DNA of 64,000 nucleotides from the NCBI GenBank assembly GCA_002376845.1, contig DFOS01000015.1, positions 1 through 64,000 of the forward strand. The letters run 5' to 3'. Position 1 is the stretch's first letter, and every line of letters starts with the position of its first letter. Made by a program: the position numbers and the translations under genes. Origin of the DNA: Bdellovibrionaceae bacterium UBA3535. GTDB taxonomy: Bacteria > Bdellovibrionota > Bdellovibrionia > Bdellovibrionales > UBA840. The notes below the pieces were generated by a model that saw only the letters and a list, made by a program, of their open reading frames with translations, did not search any database and had not been told where the DNA came from. This document shows positions 50,071 through 59,957 of this stretch, one piece after another.

Positions 50071-51373
50071 CTTTTTTGCTGCTCGATTTGCTTCGGTGGT
50101 CTTTGTGTTTTTTGTTAATGGCCATATATAGGTGATTAATAAAATCATACCATTCATTATTGTGTTCTATAATCTTAAAGGCATGGGAATTTCCTTTTGA
50201 CCAAGCAAGCTTTGCTTCAACGCTGGTAATCTTAAATGGACCAATAATAAGTTGTACACAGTATGTGTCGTCAGGGTTGAATTTTTTCTTAAGATTCTTC
50301 GTGCTAAAACCATTTAAAGAAACTTCCGCCACTTCAAATTGGTGTTTTTTGCAGTCGTCTATATGGTGCTGATTCTTAACCAGTTTTAGTCCAGGCTTTT
50401 TTTGAATCTGCGCAGGTATATTTACCGCGTAACGAGCTGAACTACGCTTTGAAAAACTCACAATGTTTTTAGGCGTTTCAGGAATTACACTCAAAAACAG
50501 ATCATCTTCATATATATTTCTCAGGGCGATTTTCTCCCTAGACTTTAGGTGATTGAATTTGTCTGTTTTTTCACAGAAAAAATATTTCATTAATTCTGGT
50601 GTCATAACTGGATCGTTCACAAAATGATATTCTCTTTCGGGAAAGATAAGATTTGGCATTTCATACTCTTCTATATAATGCAGTAGGTTTTTTTCTTTTA
50701 CTTTGTGGTCGTAGTTTTTTTGATAGGATTTTAAATAGTGTTTCTTGGACAAGTATAGTGACATCATTTCCTGTCCATTTACCAAATTATCTTTGATGAT
50801 TTTATCTTCCACTATTTCAAAAGATAATAAGGCTTCATAAAAATCTCTTCTTGCTGGTGAGGTGGCTATCTGTACGGCATCAACCTCAAGGTAACGAGTG
50901 CAGTAATTGCAGATGTATTTTACTAGGCCTAATAGTACTGCGCCTGAATTTCCACGAAATTTTTTGTGAATCGCCAGGGCTGAAATTTCGGCTCTATTTT
51001 TAGAGTTTTTAATAACCTTACTAACATCAAAATCCTCATCTAAAGGTAAGCCTAAAGGACTTTCGCGAATGATTGATACCGTTCCGATGACATCCTCTTT
51101 GTACTTTGCTATTACGGTAGTTGTTTGTGGGATTGCATGGTAAACTGTAACCCGCATACCGCTATCATGCGGCGACATAAATCCAATGTCGACATAAGCA
51201 TCATGCAAAATTTTAAAGGCTTCTTCTAGCTCCTCTTTAGTCTCTGCAATTTTAAAGGTGTAATTAGAGTTCAAATCATAGGGAAGCACTAGCATGGACC
51301 TCATTAGTGGATGCCGAATGCTTTTGGGTAGGATTGAAAAAAATCTCCTAGCGAGTCTTTTTATAAATTTCAC
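50063..51373 (-). CDS. FeeM-like acyltransferase fused to PilZ domain
   Basis: 436 residues. Residues ~40-215 resemble the FeeM/N-acyl amino acid synthase GNAT fold (FKILHDAYVDIGFM, AEISALAIHKKFRG, DAVQIATSPARRDFYEAL). Residues ~320-420 are a PilZ domain: SKRSSARYAVNIPA (R-x3-R) and EVSLNGF (variant of D/N-x-S-x-x-G). PilZ would make the acyltransferase respond to c-di-GMP. FeeM makes N-acyl tyrosines, a signalling or surfactant lipid. Strand IR at 51,472-51,490 is near the start. Confidence 0.72.
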   Translation of the reverse strand: MKFIKRLARRFFSILPKSIRHPLMRSMLVLPYDLNSNYTFKIAETKEELEEAFKILHDAYVDIGFMSPHDSGMRVTVYHAIPQTTTVIAKYKEDVIGTVSIIRESPLGLPLDEDFDVSKVIKNSKNRAEISALAIHKKFRGNSGAVLLGLVKYICNYCTRYLEVDAVQIATSPARRDFYEALLSFEIVEDKIIKDNLVNGQEMMSLYLSKKHYLKSYQKNYDHKVKEKNLLHYIEEYEMPNLIFPEREYHFVNDPVMTPELMKYFFCEKTDKFNHLKSREKIALRNIYEDDLFLSVIPETPKNIVSFSKRSSARYAVNIPAQIQKKPGLKLVKNQHHIDDCKKHQFEVAEVSLNGFSTKNLKKKFNPDDTYCVQLIIGPFKITSVEAKLAWSKGNSHAFKIIEHNNEWYDFINHLYMAINKKHKDHRSKSSSKKAI

Positions 51374-51471
51374 TTTATATTCACCTCAACTAAGGTCCTG
51401 ATCGGTTGTTAGCTGGGAAAATTAATAAGTTTTCAAAAAAAACATGTATTTAGAGTGATTTACAGTCGAAA

Positions 51472-51528
51472 GTGTCAATTATTTTGACACCATAATAGAC
51501 TTTCACCCCTAAACAGCAGGTTTAGGGG
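51472..51528. promoter_or_regulatory. Two dyads between bacterioferritin and FeeM-PilZ genes
   Basis: GTGTCAA-N5-TTGACAC (51,472-51,490, perfect) may be an operator overlapping a TTGACA -35 on the minus strand. CCCCTAAAC-N5-GTTTAGGGG (51,506-51,528, perfect) is a strong hairpin without a T-run, possibly ending the bacterioferritin transcript. Both lie in the 187-base gap. Confidence 0.4.
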
Positions 51529-51559
51529 CTTAGGGCATTTATTTATAGAAAGTATTTAT

Positions 51560-52015
51560 TTAAGCCTGATCCGGGCGGCGAAGCATCTTTCGTACTTCGT
51601 CTACGTGCTCAATTTCGCTTCGAACGAACTCGCGGGCCATCTCTTCAAGGGCAATGTCGCCGACCTTTTCTGCCTCAATCGCCAATTCCTTATATAGCTT
51701 CACGGCCTCTTCTTCGAATTTAAGGCTTTCTTCTAAAAGCTGTTGTACAGAATGGTCGTTTTCCTCTTCTACTTTTGTGGCAACGATTGGTGGGTGTCCG
51801 CCAAGAGAAGTCATTTTTTCTCCAACAGTTGTGGCATGATCAAAAGACTCAGTAGCATTATCACGAAACCACTTTTGAATGGGAATGCGGTTATGCCCCA
51901 TTATCATAAAAGAATAGTGAAGGTAGCGAGTAATACCAGCCACTTCTGCTTGATAGATTTTACCTAAAAGATTGAATATGTTTTCATTTTGATATGATTT
52001 TTCATTAACGCTCAT
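51560..52015 (-). CDS. Bacterioferritin-like ferritin
   Basis: 151 residues from ATG 52,015 (AGGAGG 5 bases upstream). Four-helix ferritin-like bundle with EVAGITRYLHYS, ESFDHATTVGEKM, EEEAVKLYKELA and EHVDEVRKML, supplying ferroxidase Glu and His residues. Resembles bacterioferritin more than Dps. Stores iron and limits oxidative stress. Followed by the hairpin at 51,506. Confidence 0.85.
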   Translation of the reverse strand: MSVNEKSYQNENIFNLLGKIYQAEVAGITRYLHYSFMIMGHNRIPIQKWFRDNATESFDHATTVGEKMTSLGGHPPIVATKVEEENDHSVQQLLEESLKFEEEAVKLYKELAIEAEKVGDIALEEMAREFVRSEIEHVDEVRKMLRRPDQA

Positions 52016-52060
52016 CAAAGCCTCCTGTCATGAGTAATTTTATGAAGCCTTATAGGCAAG

Positions 52061-52813
52061 TCAAGATGAGCCTGTTTTTTGATGCAGATGTTTTTCAAGA
52101 AACATAAGACTTCGCACGCCAAACCAAGAAAAGGCCTCTCCGTCGACAAAAGCGTGCGGGAATTTAAGATTGGATAGTTCTTTTTCCTTATTTAAAAATG
52201 GGTAGGGTTCTGAGGATAAAAGTAATAGTGTGCGAGCTTCTTCATAATTTTCTAAATCGATTTCAGGATACTTTGTCTCAAAATTTTCAATGGATATTCC
52301 CACGCGCGCAAGCATGCTTCCAATAAATGTTTTTTGACTCACAGTCATCCATGGTTTGCGCCAAATCATATACAGAATGCTATCGATTGGGTAATCTGGT
52401 GTTTTGCCCCAACGAATGAGGCCAGGGATATTATGGGCGTTCGTTTTTGCTGAAGGCATATTGACTACGTTTTGCCAGCGCTGTGCCAAATCATCTAGTT
52501 CCTTGTTGTTAAACCGTGAGCTGAGTTTTTTTAATTCCAAGGGCATATCGTGGATACTTTGTATATGACTAGCATGCCACGCAAAATCACTTTGCTCGGA
52601 TATAAATTTAGGGTTTTCCTCTTTGTCGAGTAGGATCAGGTCGGGACGAATAGCTTGCACCTTTTGCCAGTCCCAGTTTTTGGTGCCGCCTACAGCGGGT
52701 ATGTCCTTAACGGTTTCTCTTGGATGTACACAGAAGCGAGTTCTGCCAACCACATTTAAACCAACAGAGATTAAGGTTTCTGTCCAAGAGGGAACCATAG
52801 ATAATATTCGCAA
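52061..52813 (-). CDS. BtuF-like substrate-binding protein
   Basis: About 250 residues; TTG 52,813 is favoured as AGGAG lies 6 bases upstream, with GTG 52,819 as alternative. The fold is that of helical-backbone metal/cobalamin binding proteins: MVPSWTETLISVGL, GRTRFC, GTKNWDWQKVQAIRPDLIL. No signal peptide is visible, which is odd for a periplasmic receptor; it may be a cytoplasmic relative or use another start. No permease gene is next to it. Confidence 0.72.
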   Translation of the reverse strand: MRILSMVPSWTETLISVGLNVVGRTRFCVHPRETVKDIPAVGGTKNWDWQKVQAIRPDLILLDKEENPKFISEQSDFAWHASHIQSIHDMPLELKKLSSRFNNKELDDLAQRWQNVVNMPSAKTNAHNIPGLIRWGKTPDYPIDSILYMIWRKPWMTVSQKTFIGSMLARVGISIENFETKYPEIDLENYEEARTLLLLSSEPYPFLNKEKELSNLKFPHAFVDGEAFSWFGVRSLMFLEKHLHQKTGSS

Positions 52814-52977
52814 GGTCACTCCTAATATTGGGAATTTTCTTCATTATTATCATAAAGCATAGTTTTGCATAATAAAAATCGAAGAATCACCCTGCAATAA
52901 CTACAGTAAATTACCCGGGATTTTGTTTTTTAGCCTTTATGTATTAGTTAATAATTTCCTTGCTAAGGGAGGGGAAA

Positions 52978-54087
52978 ATGCAATACCTATCCATATTTTT
53001 TCTGTTTTTATCATTTGTTCAACCCACTTTTGCGGAAGAGCAGCGCCTTTTAGAAGATTTTGACGAAGAATACATCAACGAGGAAGTGATTGAGGCTGAG
53101 CAAAGTGGAAAAGTCATTTTTGATGGCAAGCCTATAAAAATAAAAGATCAATTGGAAGAGCGATTTAAGGGTTCCTTATTTGGTGTGCGTTACCGAAATG
53201 AAGTTCGGGAGGCGGTGAACGGGTCAGACATTAATCGATTGCAGTACCAAGTAAAGCTGAAGCTGAATATTCCCATTAGTGATAATGTAAAACTTAAGAT
53301 TGAGCCGCAAACAGGTGATAATAGTTGGTCTAGTGGTTGGGATGATGCGGCCTCAGTGGATGATAATTCCCAAGCAGAGTTTGCAATGACCATGCGCCGC
53401 ATGTATTTGGAAGGCAAGCTTGGTGAAGATACAATTTGGCAAGTAGGTTCTATGCCCTCTAGATACAAAGGTTCCATGTCTACGCCGTTAAATGTGGATA
53501 CCGATGGTTGGGTAAGTGGTGCGCGTGCCGTTCACCAAGTCAATAAAGGCATCATTAATCAAGTTAGTGCCACCTATGGTCAAATTGATTTTTCGGATGC
53601 AGATTTTTATGATCGTTCTTGGGACCTAGATGAGAATGAATATGCCCAAATACAGGTGGATGGTAAAGTTAACGATACTATCGGCTTTAATACAGAGTTT
53701 AACCGTGTGCACGATGAAGATTATATGCGGGCCCAAGTGAATATTGATCTTAAAAAACTTACGGGCCTGATGGCCACCTACATAATAATAGAAGAGGTGC
53801 GTAGTCTTGATGGAAATTTTGATTCCCTAGGGCAATCGGTTGGCGTGTTAAAAAAGGATGTGAACTGGCGTATGCAGGCAGCTTATGTAAGAAACGATCA
53901 AGCCCCTGTGGTTCGCCGCATGACTTTTGGGCCGACTCGCCCTGAAGGTGAGCAGTTATTTTTCTTCTATGAGAGAAAGCTTACCGATAGTGGCTGGGTT
54001 TGGGCGCTACGTTACCGTCACTGTATAGAAGAGGACGTTTGTAGCGAAGATTACCGGGCGGAATTCATCGTTCGTAAAAGGATTTAA
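52978..54087 (+). CDS. Outer-membrane barrel/porin
   Basis: 369 residues from ATG 52,978 (GGGAGGGG upstream; the frame opens at 52,960). Signal peptide (LSFVQPTFAE), a charged N-terminal region, then many amphipathic strands (FKGSLFGVRYRNEVR, FAMTMRRMYLEGKLG) with Arg/Glu/Asp patterns like porins, ending RKRI. Substrate unknown. Terminator at 54,093. Confidence 0.72.
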   Translation: MQYLSIFFLFLSFVQPTFAEEQRLLEDFDEEYINEEVIEAEQSGKVIFDGKPIKIKDQLEERFKGSLFGVRYRNEVREAVNGSDINRLQYQVKLKLNIPISDNVKLKIEPQTGDNSWSSGWDDAASVDDNSQAEFAMTMRRMYLEGKLGEDTIWQVGSMPSRYKGSMSTPLNVDTDGWVSGARAVHQVNKGIINQVSATYGQIDFSDADFYDRSWDLDENEYAQIQVDGKVNDTIGFNTEFNRVHDEDYMRAQVNIDLKKLTGLMATYIIIEEVRSLDGNFDSLGQSVGVLKKDVNWRMQAAYVRNDQAPVVRRMTFGPTRPEGEQLFFFYERKLTDSGWVWALRYRHCIEEDVCSEDYRAEFIVRKRI

Positions 54088-54092
54088 TTTTT

Positions 54093-54117
54093 AAGGCGCT
54101 TTTAAGGCGCCTTTTAT
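54093..54117 (+). terminator. Rho-independent terminator
   Basis: AAGGCGC-N7-GCGCCTT followed by TTTAT. Confidence 0.7.
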
Positions 54118-54229
54118 CTATTCAAGCAGAAGCTAGCTTCGCGGCTTATTGGTATATGCGTTATCTTCTCTAAGTGCTTGCATTTCGAGCTATTATTTCA
54201 AATGATGAAGGAATGATTAAGGGGGCGGA

Positions 54230-55570
54230 ATGCTAAGTAAAAGTCTTATTTCATTATTCATCACTTTTTTTTGTACGCAGATATGGGCAGATGCTTTTTT
54301 GGATTCCCATTTAAAAGAGCAAATGAGCACGCAGGGTGATGCGGAAATTCCTGTACTACTTGTATTTAAATCAAAGCCCTCTACGCAATACCTAAAAACA
54401 TATTCAGATAAAATTGAATTCTTTCAGTCCTCCTTGTTGGATCATATAGAAGGATTAAAGCAAAAAATGCAATGGGCGAAAGATAAACCGCTAGAAAGAC
54501 TGTGGATCGTCAATGGTGTGCTTGTGAAACTTAACGCCGCTCAGATACAGCAAGTAAAGAAGCTTAAGGCTGTGAAAGGGCTTTATTATAGTCATAGACA
54601 ATTGCAGCTTCAAAAACAGGAGCATGAATTGCATTTACCCCAAAGGCAGCAATATACATATGGTTTAAAAAAGTTGAACGTAGAAAAACTGCGAGAGTTG
54701 TATCCCGACTTTAATGGTCAAGGTATCCGAGTGGGCATTATCGATACGGGCTTAAACCCTAGTCATCCTGATCTAAAAGGTAAAATGATTGCCTACAAAG
54801 ATTTTTCACCGAATCCCACTGCCAAGCCTGGCGATGGTTTTAATCATGGGACCCATGTAGCAGGCACCATTGCGGGCGGTGATCAATCGGGGCTAGCCAT
54901 TGGAATAGCCCCCGAGGCGAGTTTGGTGATAGCCCGCATTTTTGGTCGTAATGGTAGCTCTAGCATTGCGAACATTTTAAAATCCATGCAGTGGATGGCG
55001 GATCCAGATGGTGATCCTAGTACCAAGGATTTTGCGCAGGTGGTGAACAATTCCTGGAGTGATGATGAGCCCTATAATGACCGCATGCCAGAGGATGAGC
55101 CATTTTGCCATGCAATTACCAATTGGTTGCAGCTCGGAATCATTCCCGTTTTTTCTGCTGGAAACTCGGGGCCTAAAGACGGCACAATCAATCTTCCAGG
55201 TGGTTGTCCAGCTGCCTTTGCCGTGGGGGCTACGGAACATAATGATCGTTCGCCGCATTTTAGCTCTACAGGTCCTGCGGTATGGCGCGATATAGAAATC
55301 AATAAGCCAGATGTTAGCGCTCCTGGTTTTAAGATTATCTCGGCCAGTGCCGATGGTGGTTATAAAAAAATGTCAGGCACCTCCATGGCTGCTCCGCATG
55401 TTACTGGAGCATTTGCTATACTTTTACAAGCGTATCCCAATCAAGAGCCTACCAACTTGATGCGAGCCATGAGCGCGGGTGTTATTGATTTGGGGGAGCC
55501 AGGAAGAGACAAAATCTTTGGTGAGGGCCGTGTAGACTTATTAAAATCTATACAGATTCTTACACATTAA
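54230..55570 (+). CDS. Subtilisin-like serine protease (S8)
   Basis: 446 residues with signal peptide (residues 1-20), an inhibitor-like propeptide (~20-140) and an S8 catalytic domain: Asp in GIIDTGLNPSHPDL (~169), His in HGTHVAGTIAG (~206), Ser in SGTSMAAPHVTG (~383). Secreted protease, in keeping with a predator or scavenger lifestyle. A relative truncated by the window end is at 62,977. Confidence 0.92.
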   Translation: MLSKSLISLFITFFCTQIWADAFLDSHLKEQMSTQGDAEIPVLLVFKSKPSTQYLKTYSDKIEFFQSSLLDHIEGLKQKMQWAKDKPLERLWIVNGVLVKLNAAQIQQVKKLKAVKGLYYSHRQLQLQKQEHELHLPQRQQYTYGLKKLNVEKLRELYPDFNGQGIRVGIIDTGLNPSHPDLKGKMIAYKDFSPNPTAKPGDGFNHGTHVAGTIAGGDQSGLAIGIAPEASLVIARIFGRNGSSSIANILKSMQWMADPDGDPSTKDFAQVVNNSWSDDEPYNDRMPEDEPFCHAITNWLQLGIIPVFSAGNSGPKDGTINLPGGCPAAFAVGATEHNDRSPHFSSTGPAVWRDIEINKPDVSAPGFKIISASADGGYKKMSGTSMAAPHVTGAFAILLQAYPNQEPTNLMRAMSAGVIDLGEPGRDKIFGEGRVDLLKSIQILTH

Positions 55571-55654
55571 TGATGCAAGAATAAAATTTCTTATTTTGAT
55601 TTACTGGTCTTAAAATGCACCGTAGGCTTTAGACTCCATCTTAGGAGTTATCAA

Positions 55655-56878
55655 TTGAAGTATGCGTGTTATTTTTTGCTATTTATACCGCATATTGCAT
55701 TGGCGCAAAGTCTTGAGGAGCTTTATCAAGCTGCACGTAAAAATGTAGCGACTTTGCAGCAGCGTGAATATGAGGTAGAAATTGCCAAGCAAGAAAAGTG
55801 GTTAACTCGCTCGGGTAGTTTACCGCAGCTAAGTTTTAATTATATCGAGAGAAAACAAGATGATAAGGGCTTAAGTGCTTTTGAAAGTGATAAGCAGACG
55901 ACATCTGTTTTTACTTTAAGCCAATCTCTTTTTGAGGGGGGCTCGGAATATTATGCATTTGGCATAGCTAAAAGGTTGCCGAAAATTGCAGAACTAGAAA
56001 AATACCAAGCAGAAATTGATTTGTTTCAAAGCGTTGCCGCGGCTTTCTATCGAGTTTTGCAATTACAAAAAACGGCAGAAATCTTAAAGGAACAAGAAAA
56101 GACTTTGGAGCAGCAGGTAAGAACGATTCAGCAGAGAGCCAATATTGGTCGCAGCAAAGCTACGGATGTTTTGGCTTCACGCTCTCAGCTTGCTAGGGTT
56201 ACTGCCGAGCTTGCGCAGGTCGAAAGCCAATTGGAGCAGGCCAAATTAGAACTAAGAAGTCAGACGGGTGTGGAAAAAATTGAAAAGCTTAGCGACGCAA
56301 GTGATCCGCTCAATATGTTTGTGCCACCTGACTGGGAGCATGGCCTACTGCAAAGTCCGCAAATACAGGCCAATGAGCTTTTACTAGAAGTAAGCAAAAA
56401 ACAAATTGGTGTTGCCAGGGGCTCATTGCTACCTTCTCTGGATGTGGAGGCGGATTACTTTTTAGAAAGAACGGGGCAATTCAATGAAGCAGAATGGGTG
56501 ATTACACTAAATGCCAATTGGGAATTGTTCTCTGGAGGCGGCAATTACGCGCAAAAAAATATACGTGACTATGAGGCTAGAATAGTTGCGGCTCAATTGG
56601 GTGATTTAAGGCGCAACATTCAATATCGTTTTGATTCACTAAAAAAAGAATTTCAATTGCAAAAAGACTCGATAAAAAAATTAGATGTTGCCGTAAAATT
56701 GGCTAAACAAAATTATCAAGAACATCTAAAAGAGGTGAATCGCGGCTTGGTGAGCCAATTGGATGTGTTGAGAGTGCTGCAAGATTACCAGCAAATTCGC
56801 CGCTCTTATGAACAACAAAAATATGAAACCAAACTTACTTATATCCGATTGAAATCAGTAGCGGGAGTTCGGCCATGA
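55655..56878 (+). CDS. tolC-like: TolC-family outer-membrane efflux protein
   Basis: 407 residues from TTG 55,655 (TAGGAG upstream). Signal peptide 1-18, then repeated coiled-coil helices (AEILKEQEKTLEQQVRTIQQ, RSQLARVTAELAQVESQLEQ) of the TolC fold. Its stop overlaps the RND gene start by 4 bases (ATGA). No adaptor gene separates the two. Confidence 0.88.
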   Translation: MKYACYFLLFIPHIALAQSLEELYQAARKNVATLQQREYEVEIAKQEKWLTRSGSLPQLSFNYIERKQDDKGLSAFESDKQTTSVFTLSQSLFEGGSEYYAFGIAKRLPKIAELEKYQAEIDLFQSVAAAFYRVLQLQKTAEILKEQEKTLEQQVRTIQQRANIGRSKATDVLASRSQLARVTAELAQVESQLEQAKLELRSQTGVEKIEKLSDASDPLNMFVPPDWEHGLLQSPQIQANELLLEVSKKQIGVARGSLLPSLDVEADYFLERTGQFNEAEWVITLNANWELFSGGGNYAQKNIRDYEARIVAAQLGDLRRNIQYRFDSLKKEFQLQKDSIKKLDVAVKLAKQNYQEHLKEVNRGLVSQLDVLRVLQDYQQIRRSYEQQKYETKLTYIRLKSVAGVRP

Positions 56879-59800
56879 GCCTCAGTGATATTTCTATTAA
56901 GCGGCCAGTCTTTGCCTGGATCTTAATGTTTGGTCTGATCTTTTTTGGAGTACTCTCATTTTTGCAAATGGGTATCAACGAAAACCCCGATGTCGATTTT
57001 CCCGCCATTCGTATCAGCTACGGCTATGAGGGAGCTACCCCCGCAGTTATTGAAAAGGATGTGATAGAGCCGGTAGAAAGTGTTTTGGTCTCAATGGAGG
57101 GCATTCGCTTTATGACCTCTACGGCGGAGCGTGGCTCAGCAAGCATTCAATTGGAATTTGAGATTGATCGAGACATTGATTTTGCATTGCAAGAAGTGCA
57201 AACCCTACTTGGCAGAGCACAAAGGCAGTTACCTGACAACTTAGACCCGCCAGTGGTAACAAAAAACAATGCTGCCGATGACCCCATTATGTATTTGAAC
57301 CTGCGTACAGAGGCTTTGGGTGACCGGGAGCTGATGATACTTTTTCGTGATCAAATAAGGGACAGACTCTCTACCGTAGAAGGTGTCGCAGAAGTTAGAG
57401 CCTTTGGTTATCACGAGCCCATGTTGCGAGTGAATCTTGATGCGGAAGCGCTGGCCAAGTACCAACTCACTGCAAGCGATATCGTTGAAAGCATCCGCCG
57501 GGAGCATAAGGAGCTGCCTGCTGGCAGATTAGAGTTGGGTGACGAAGAGGATACAATCCGTATCATGGGGGAAGCCACAGAATTAAAAGACTTTCAAGAT
57601 ATGGTAATTAGCCGCCGAGGCGGGGCACCTAACTTTGCGCCTCTGCGTTTAAAGGACGTGGCCCAAATCTATGAAGGGGTGGAAAACACTCGCCGAATTT
57701 CTCGCTTGAATGGACAAAAGGCACTTGGAATGGCCATTCAAAAACAACGTGGAATTAATGCTGCAGCAACAGCCGACTTGGTCAAAGAGCGGATTGCCGA
57801 AATCAATCAAGAGCTGCCAGATGGAACGGTTTTAGGCGTAAATTTTGATCGAACGCAGTTCATACGTGAGTCAGTAAATGAACTGGTGTTTACATTGATT
57901 TTATCTGCCTTACTTACATCTTTGGTATGCTGGATATTTTTAGGCTCATGGTCGGCTACGATCAATATTCTGCTTGCAATTCCTACGGCAATTATTGGTA
58001 CATTTATCTTTATTAATTTCTTGGGTTTCACGTTAAATACGTTCTCATTATTAGGTTTAGCTCTTGCAATTGGTGTTGTGGTCGATGATGCCGTAATCAT
58101 GCTGGAAAATATTGTACGATATATGCAGCTAGGATGGGACCGCATCAATGCGGCTTTCAAAGGTTCTAGAGAAATTACTTTTGCTGTTATTGCGACTACC
58201 TTGGCTCTAGTTTCTATATTTGTGCCCATTACCTTTATGCAAGGAATCGAGGGAAAATTCTTTTTTGAATTTGCCATTACGATCTCCATTGCCGTTGCAC
58301 TAAGTTCCTTGGAAGCATTAACACTAGCGCCCATGCGCTGTTCACAATTTTTAAGAGTCGAAGAAAGAAAAACAAAATTTGGCCGAAGCTTTGAGAGCAT
58401 TATAAATAAACTGCGTGATCTTTATAGTAGCTCTTTGCATTGGGCTTTGAACAATGCAAAAAAGGTTCTAATTTTTACTTTGGCAATCTTTTCTGTTTCG
58501 CTAGTTTCCTTTCGTTTTTTACCCACAGAATTTGCTCCACCGCAGGACCGAGGGGTCTTGTTTGTAATCTTTCTTGCTCCTGATGGTAAATCTTTAGAAT
58601 ATACTACAAATAAGGTTAAAAAGTTCGAAGACATTGTCCGGCAACATCCTGCCGTTGCCAGACAGTTCATGGCAGTGGGGGGTTTTGGACAGGGTGGACA
58701 AAGCAATCGAGGAAATGGTGTGATCATTTTAAAAGATCGTGACCAAAGAGAATTATCTCAATTTGATGTAGCCACAGAACTAAGAGAACAAACCAAAAAT
58801 TTAGAGGGCATTCGAGTTTTCATTCGAGACCGCTTTGGCAGTGCTATAGGTGGTAGGAGAGGCAGCCCCATTGAATTTGTTATTAATGGGCCTGACCCAG
58901 AAAAACAGAAAGAGCTGTTTTTTGAAATGCAAAAGCGCATGGAAGAAAGTGGTTTGATGGCAGGCGTTCGCTCCGATGATGTATTGACGTTGCCAGAGGT
59001 GCACATCGTTCCCAATCGTAAGAAGGCTTTAGAGAGCGGTGTAGAGGTAAGCGAAATTGCAGAAATTGTGAACGCCACCTTTGGCGGTGTAGTAGCCAGT
59101 CAATATACGGATCAATCGAGACGGTTTGATATTTGGGTACAGCTCAAAGAGGAAGATCGCCAGAAAAAGGAAGATATTAATCAAATCTTGGTTCGTAACA
59201 ACCGAGGTGAATTATTACCTCTTAGCCAGGTGGTCGATGTTGTGCAAACTACTGGTCCCCAAGAGATATATCGGCAAGATCGTATTCGAGGCGTTAGGGT
59301 AGATGCCAATTTAGTTAAGGGCGCCACGCAAGGTGAGGCCATTAAGATTGTGAACCAAATTGCAAAAGATATTATGCCTGAAAAGTACTACATCCGCTTT
59401 GAAGAGACGCCAGATGATAAGATCCTAGATACGATTCTAATTATGCTTCTTGGACTGGTTATTGCCTACATGGTGCTTGCGACACAATTTAATTCTTTTA
59501 TTGATCCATGGATTATCTTTTTAGCCATTCCTTTTGGTTTGATTGGCTCTTGCATTGGCCTACTTATTGGAGGACAGTCCTTAAATATTTATAGTATAAT
59601 TGGAATCTTGCTAACCATGGGGATAGTGAAGAAAAATTCAATTTTGATTGTGGAATTTACCAATCAGCTTCGTGATCAAGGAAGAGATATTATGTCAGCA
59701 TTGTTAGAAGCTGGTCCTATACGTCTTCGACCAATCTTAATGACAACCTCGGCTACTTTGGCGGCAGCGATTCCGCCGGCTCTGGCGCTTGGGCCAGGGA

Positions 59801-59949
59801 GTGAAACCCGTGTGCCAATGGCTCTAACCGTAATTGGCGGGGTCTTATTGAGTGCATTGGTGACTTTGTATGTCGTGCCCTGTGCCTATTACGTTATTGG
59901 TCCCAAGCGTCGCTCGGTACCAAAAGAGACGGATCAGAAAGCAACTTGA
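56875..59949 (+). CDS. RND efflux transporter (AcrB-like)
   Basis: 1,024 residues, HAE1/AcrB-type: twelve helices, two large periplasmic loops, the proton-relay GVVVDDAVIMLEN (paired Asp, ~402) and GIVKKNSILIVEF with its Lys (~925). Exports hydrophobic compounds with TolC. No MFP/adaptor is adjacent, so one must be encoded elsewhere. ATGA overlap with the tolC gene. Confidence 0.92.
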   Translation: MSLSDISIKRPVFAWILMFGLIFFGVLSFLQMGINENPDVDFPAIRISYGYEGATPAVIEKDVIEPVESVLVSMEGIRFMTSTAERGSASIQLEFEIDRDIDFALQEVQTLLGRAQRQLPDNLDPPVVTKNNAADDPIMYLNLRTEALGDRELMILFRDQIRDRLSTVEGVAEVRAFGYHEPMLRVNLDAEALAKYQLTASDIVESIRREHKELPAGRLELGDEEDTIRIMGEATELKDFQDMVISRRGGAPNFAPLRLKDVAQIYEGVENTRRISRLNGQKALGMAIQKQRGINAAATADLVKERIAEINQELPDGTVLGVNFDRTQFIRESVNELVFTLILSALLTSLVCWIFLGSWSATINILLAIPTAIIGTFIFINFLGFTLNTFSLLGLALAIGVVVDDAVIMLENIVRYMQLGWDRINAAFKGSREITFAVIATTLALVSIFVPITFMQGIEGKFFFEFAITISIAVALSSLEALTLAPMRCSQFLRVEERKTKFGRSFESIINKLRDLYSSSLHWALNNAKKVLIFTLAIFSVSLVSFRFLPTEFAPPQDRGVLFVIFLAPDGKSLEYTTNKVKKFEDIVRQHPAVARQFMAVGGFGQGGQSNRGNGVIILKDRDQRELSQFDVATELREQTKNLEGIRVFIRDRFGSAIGGRRGSPIEFVINGPDPEKQKELFFEMQKRMEESGLMAGVRSDDVLTLPEVHIVPNRKKALESGVEVSEIAEIVNATFGGVVASQYTDQSRRFDIWVQLKEEDRQKKEDINQILVRNNRGELLPLSQVVDVVQTTGPQEIYRQDRIRGVRVDANLVKGATQGEAIKIVNQIAKDIMPEKYYIRFEETPDDKILDTILIMLLGLVIAYMVLATQFNSFIDPWIIFLAIPFGLIGSCIGLLIGGQSLNIYSIIGILLTMGIVKKNSILIVEFTNQLRDQGRDIMSALLEAGPIRLRPILMTTSATLAAAIPPALALGPGSETRVPMALTVIGGVLLSALVTLYVVPCAYYVIGPKRRSVPKETDQKAT

Positions 59950-59957
59950 TCCTCAAT

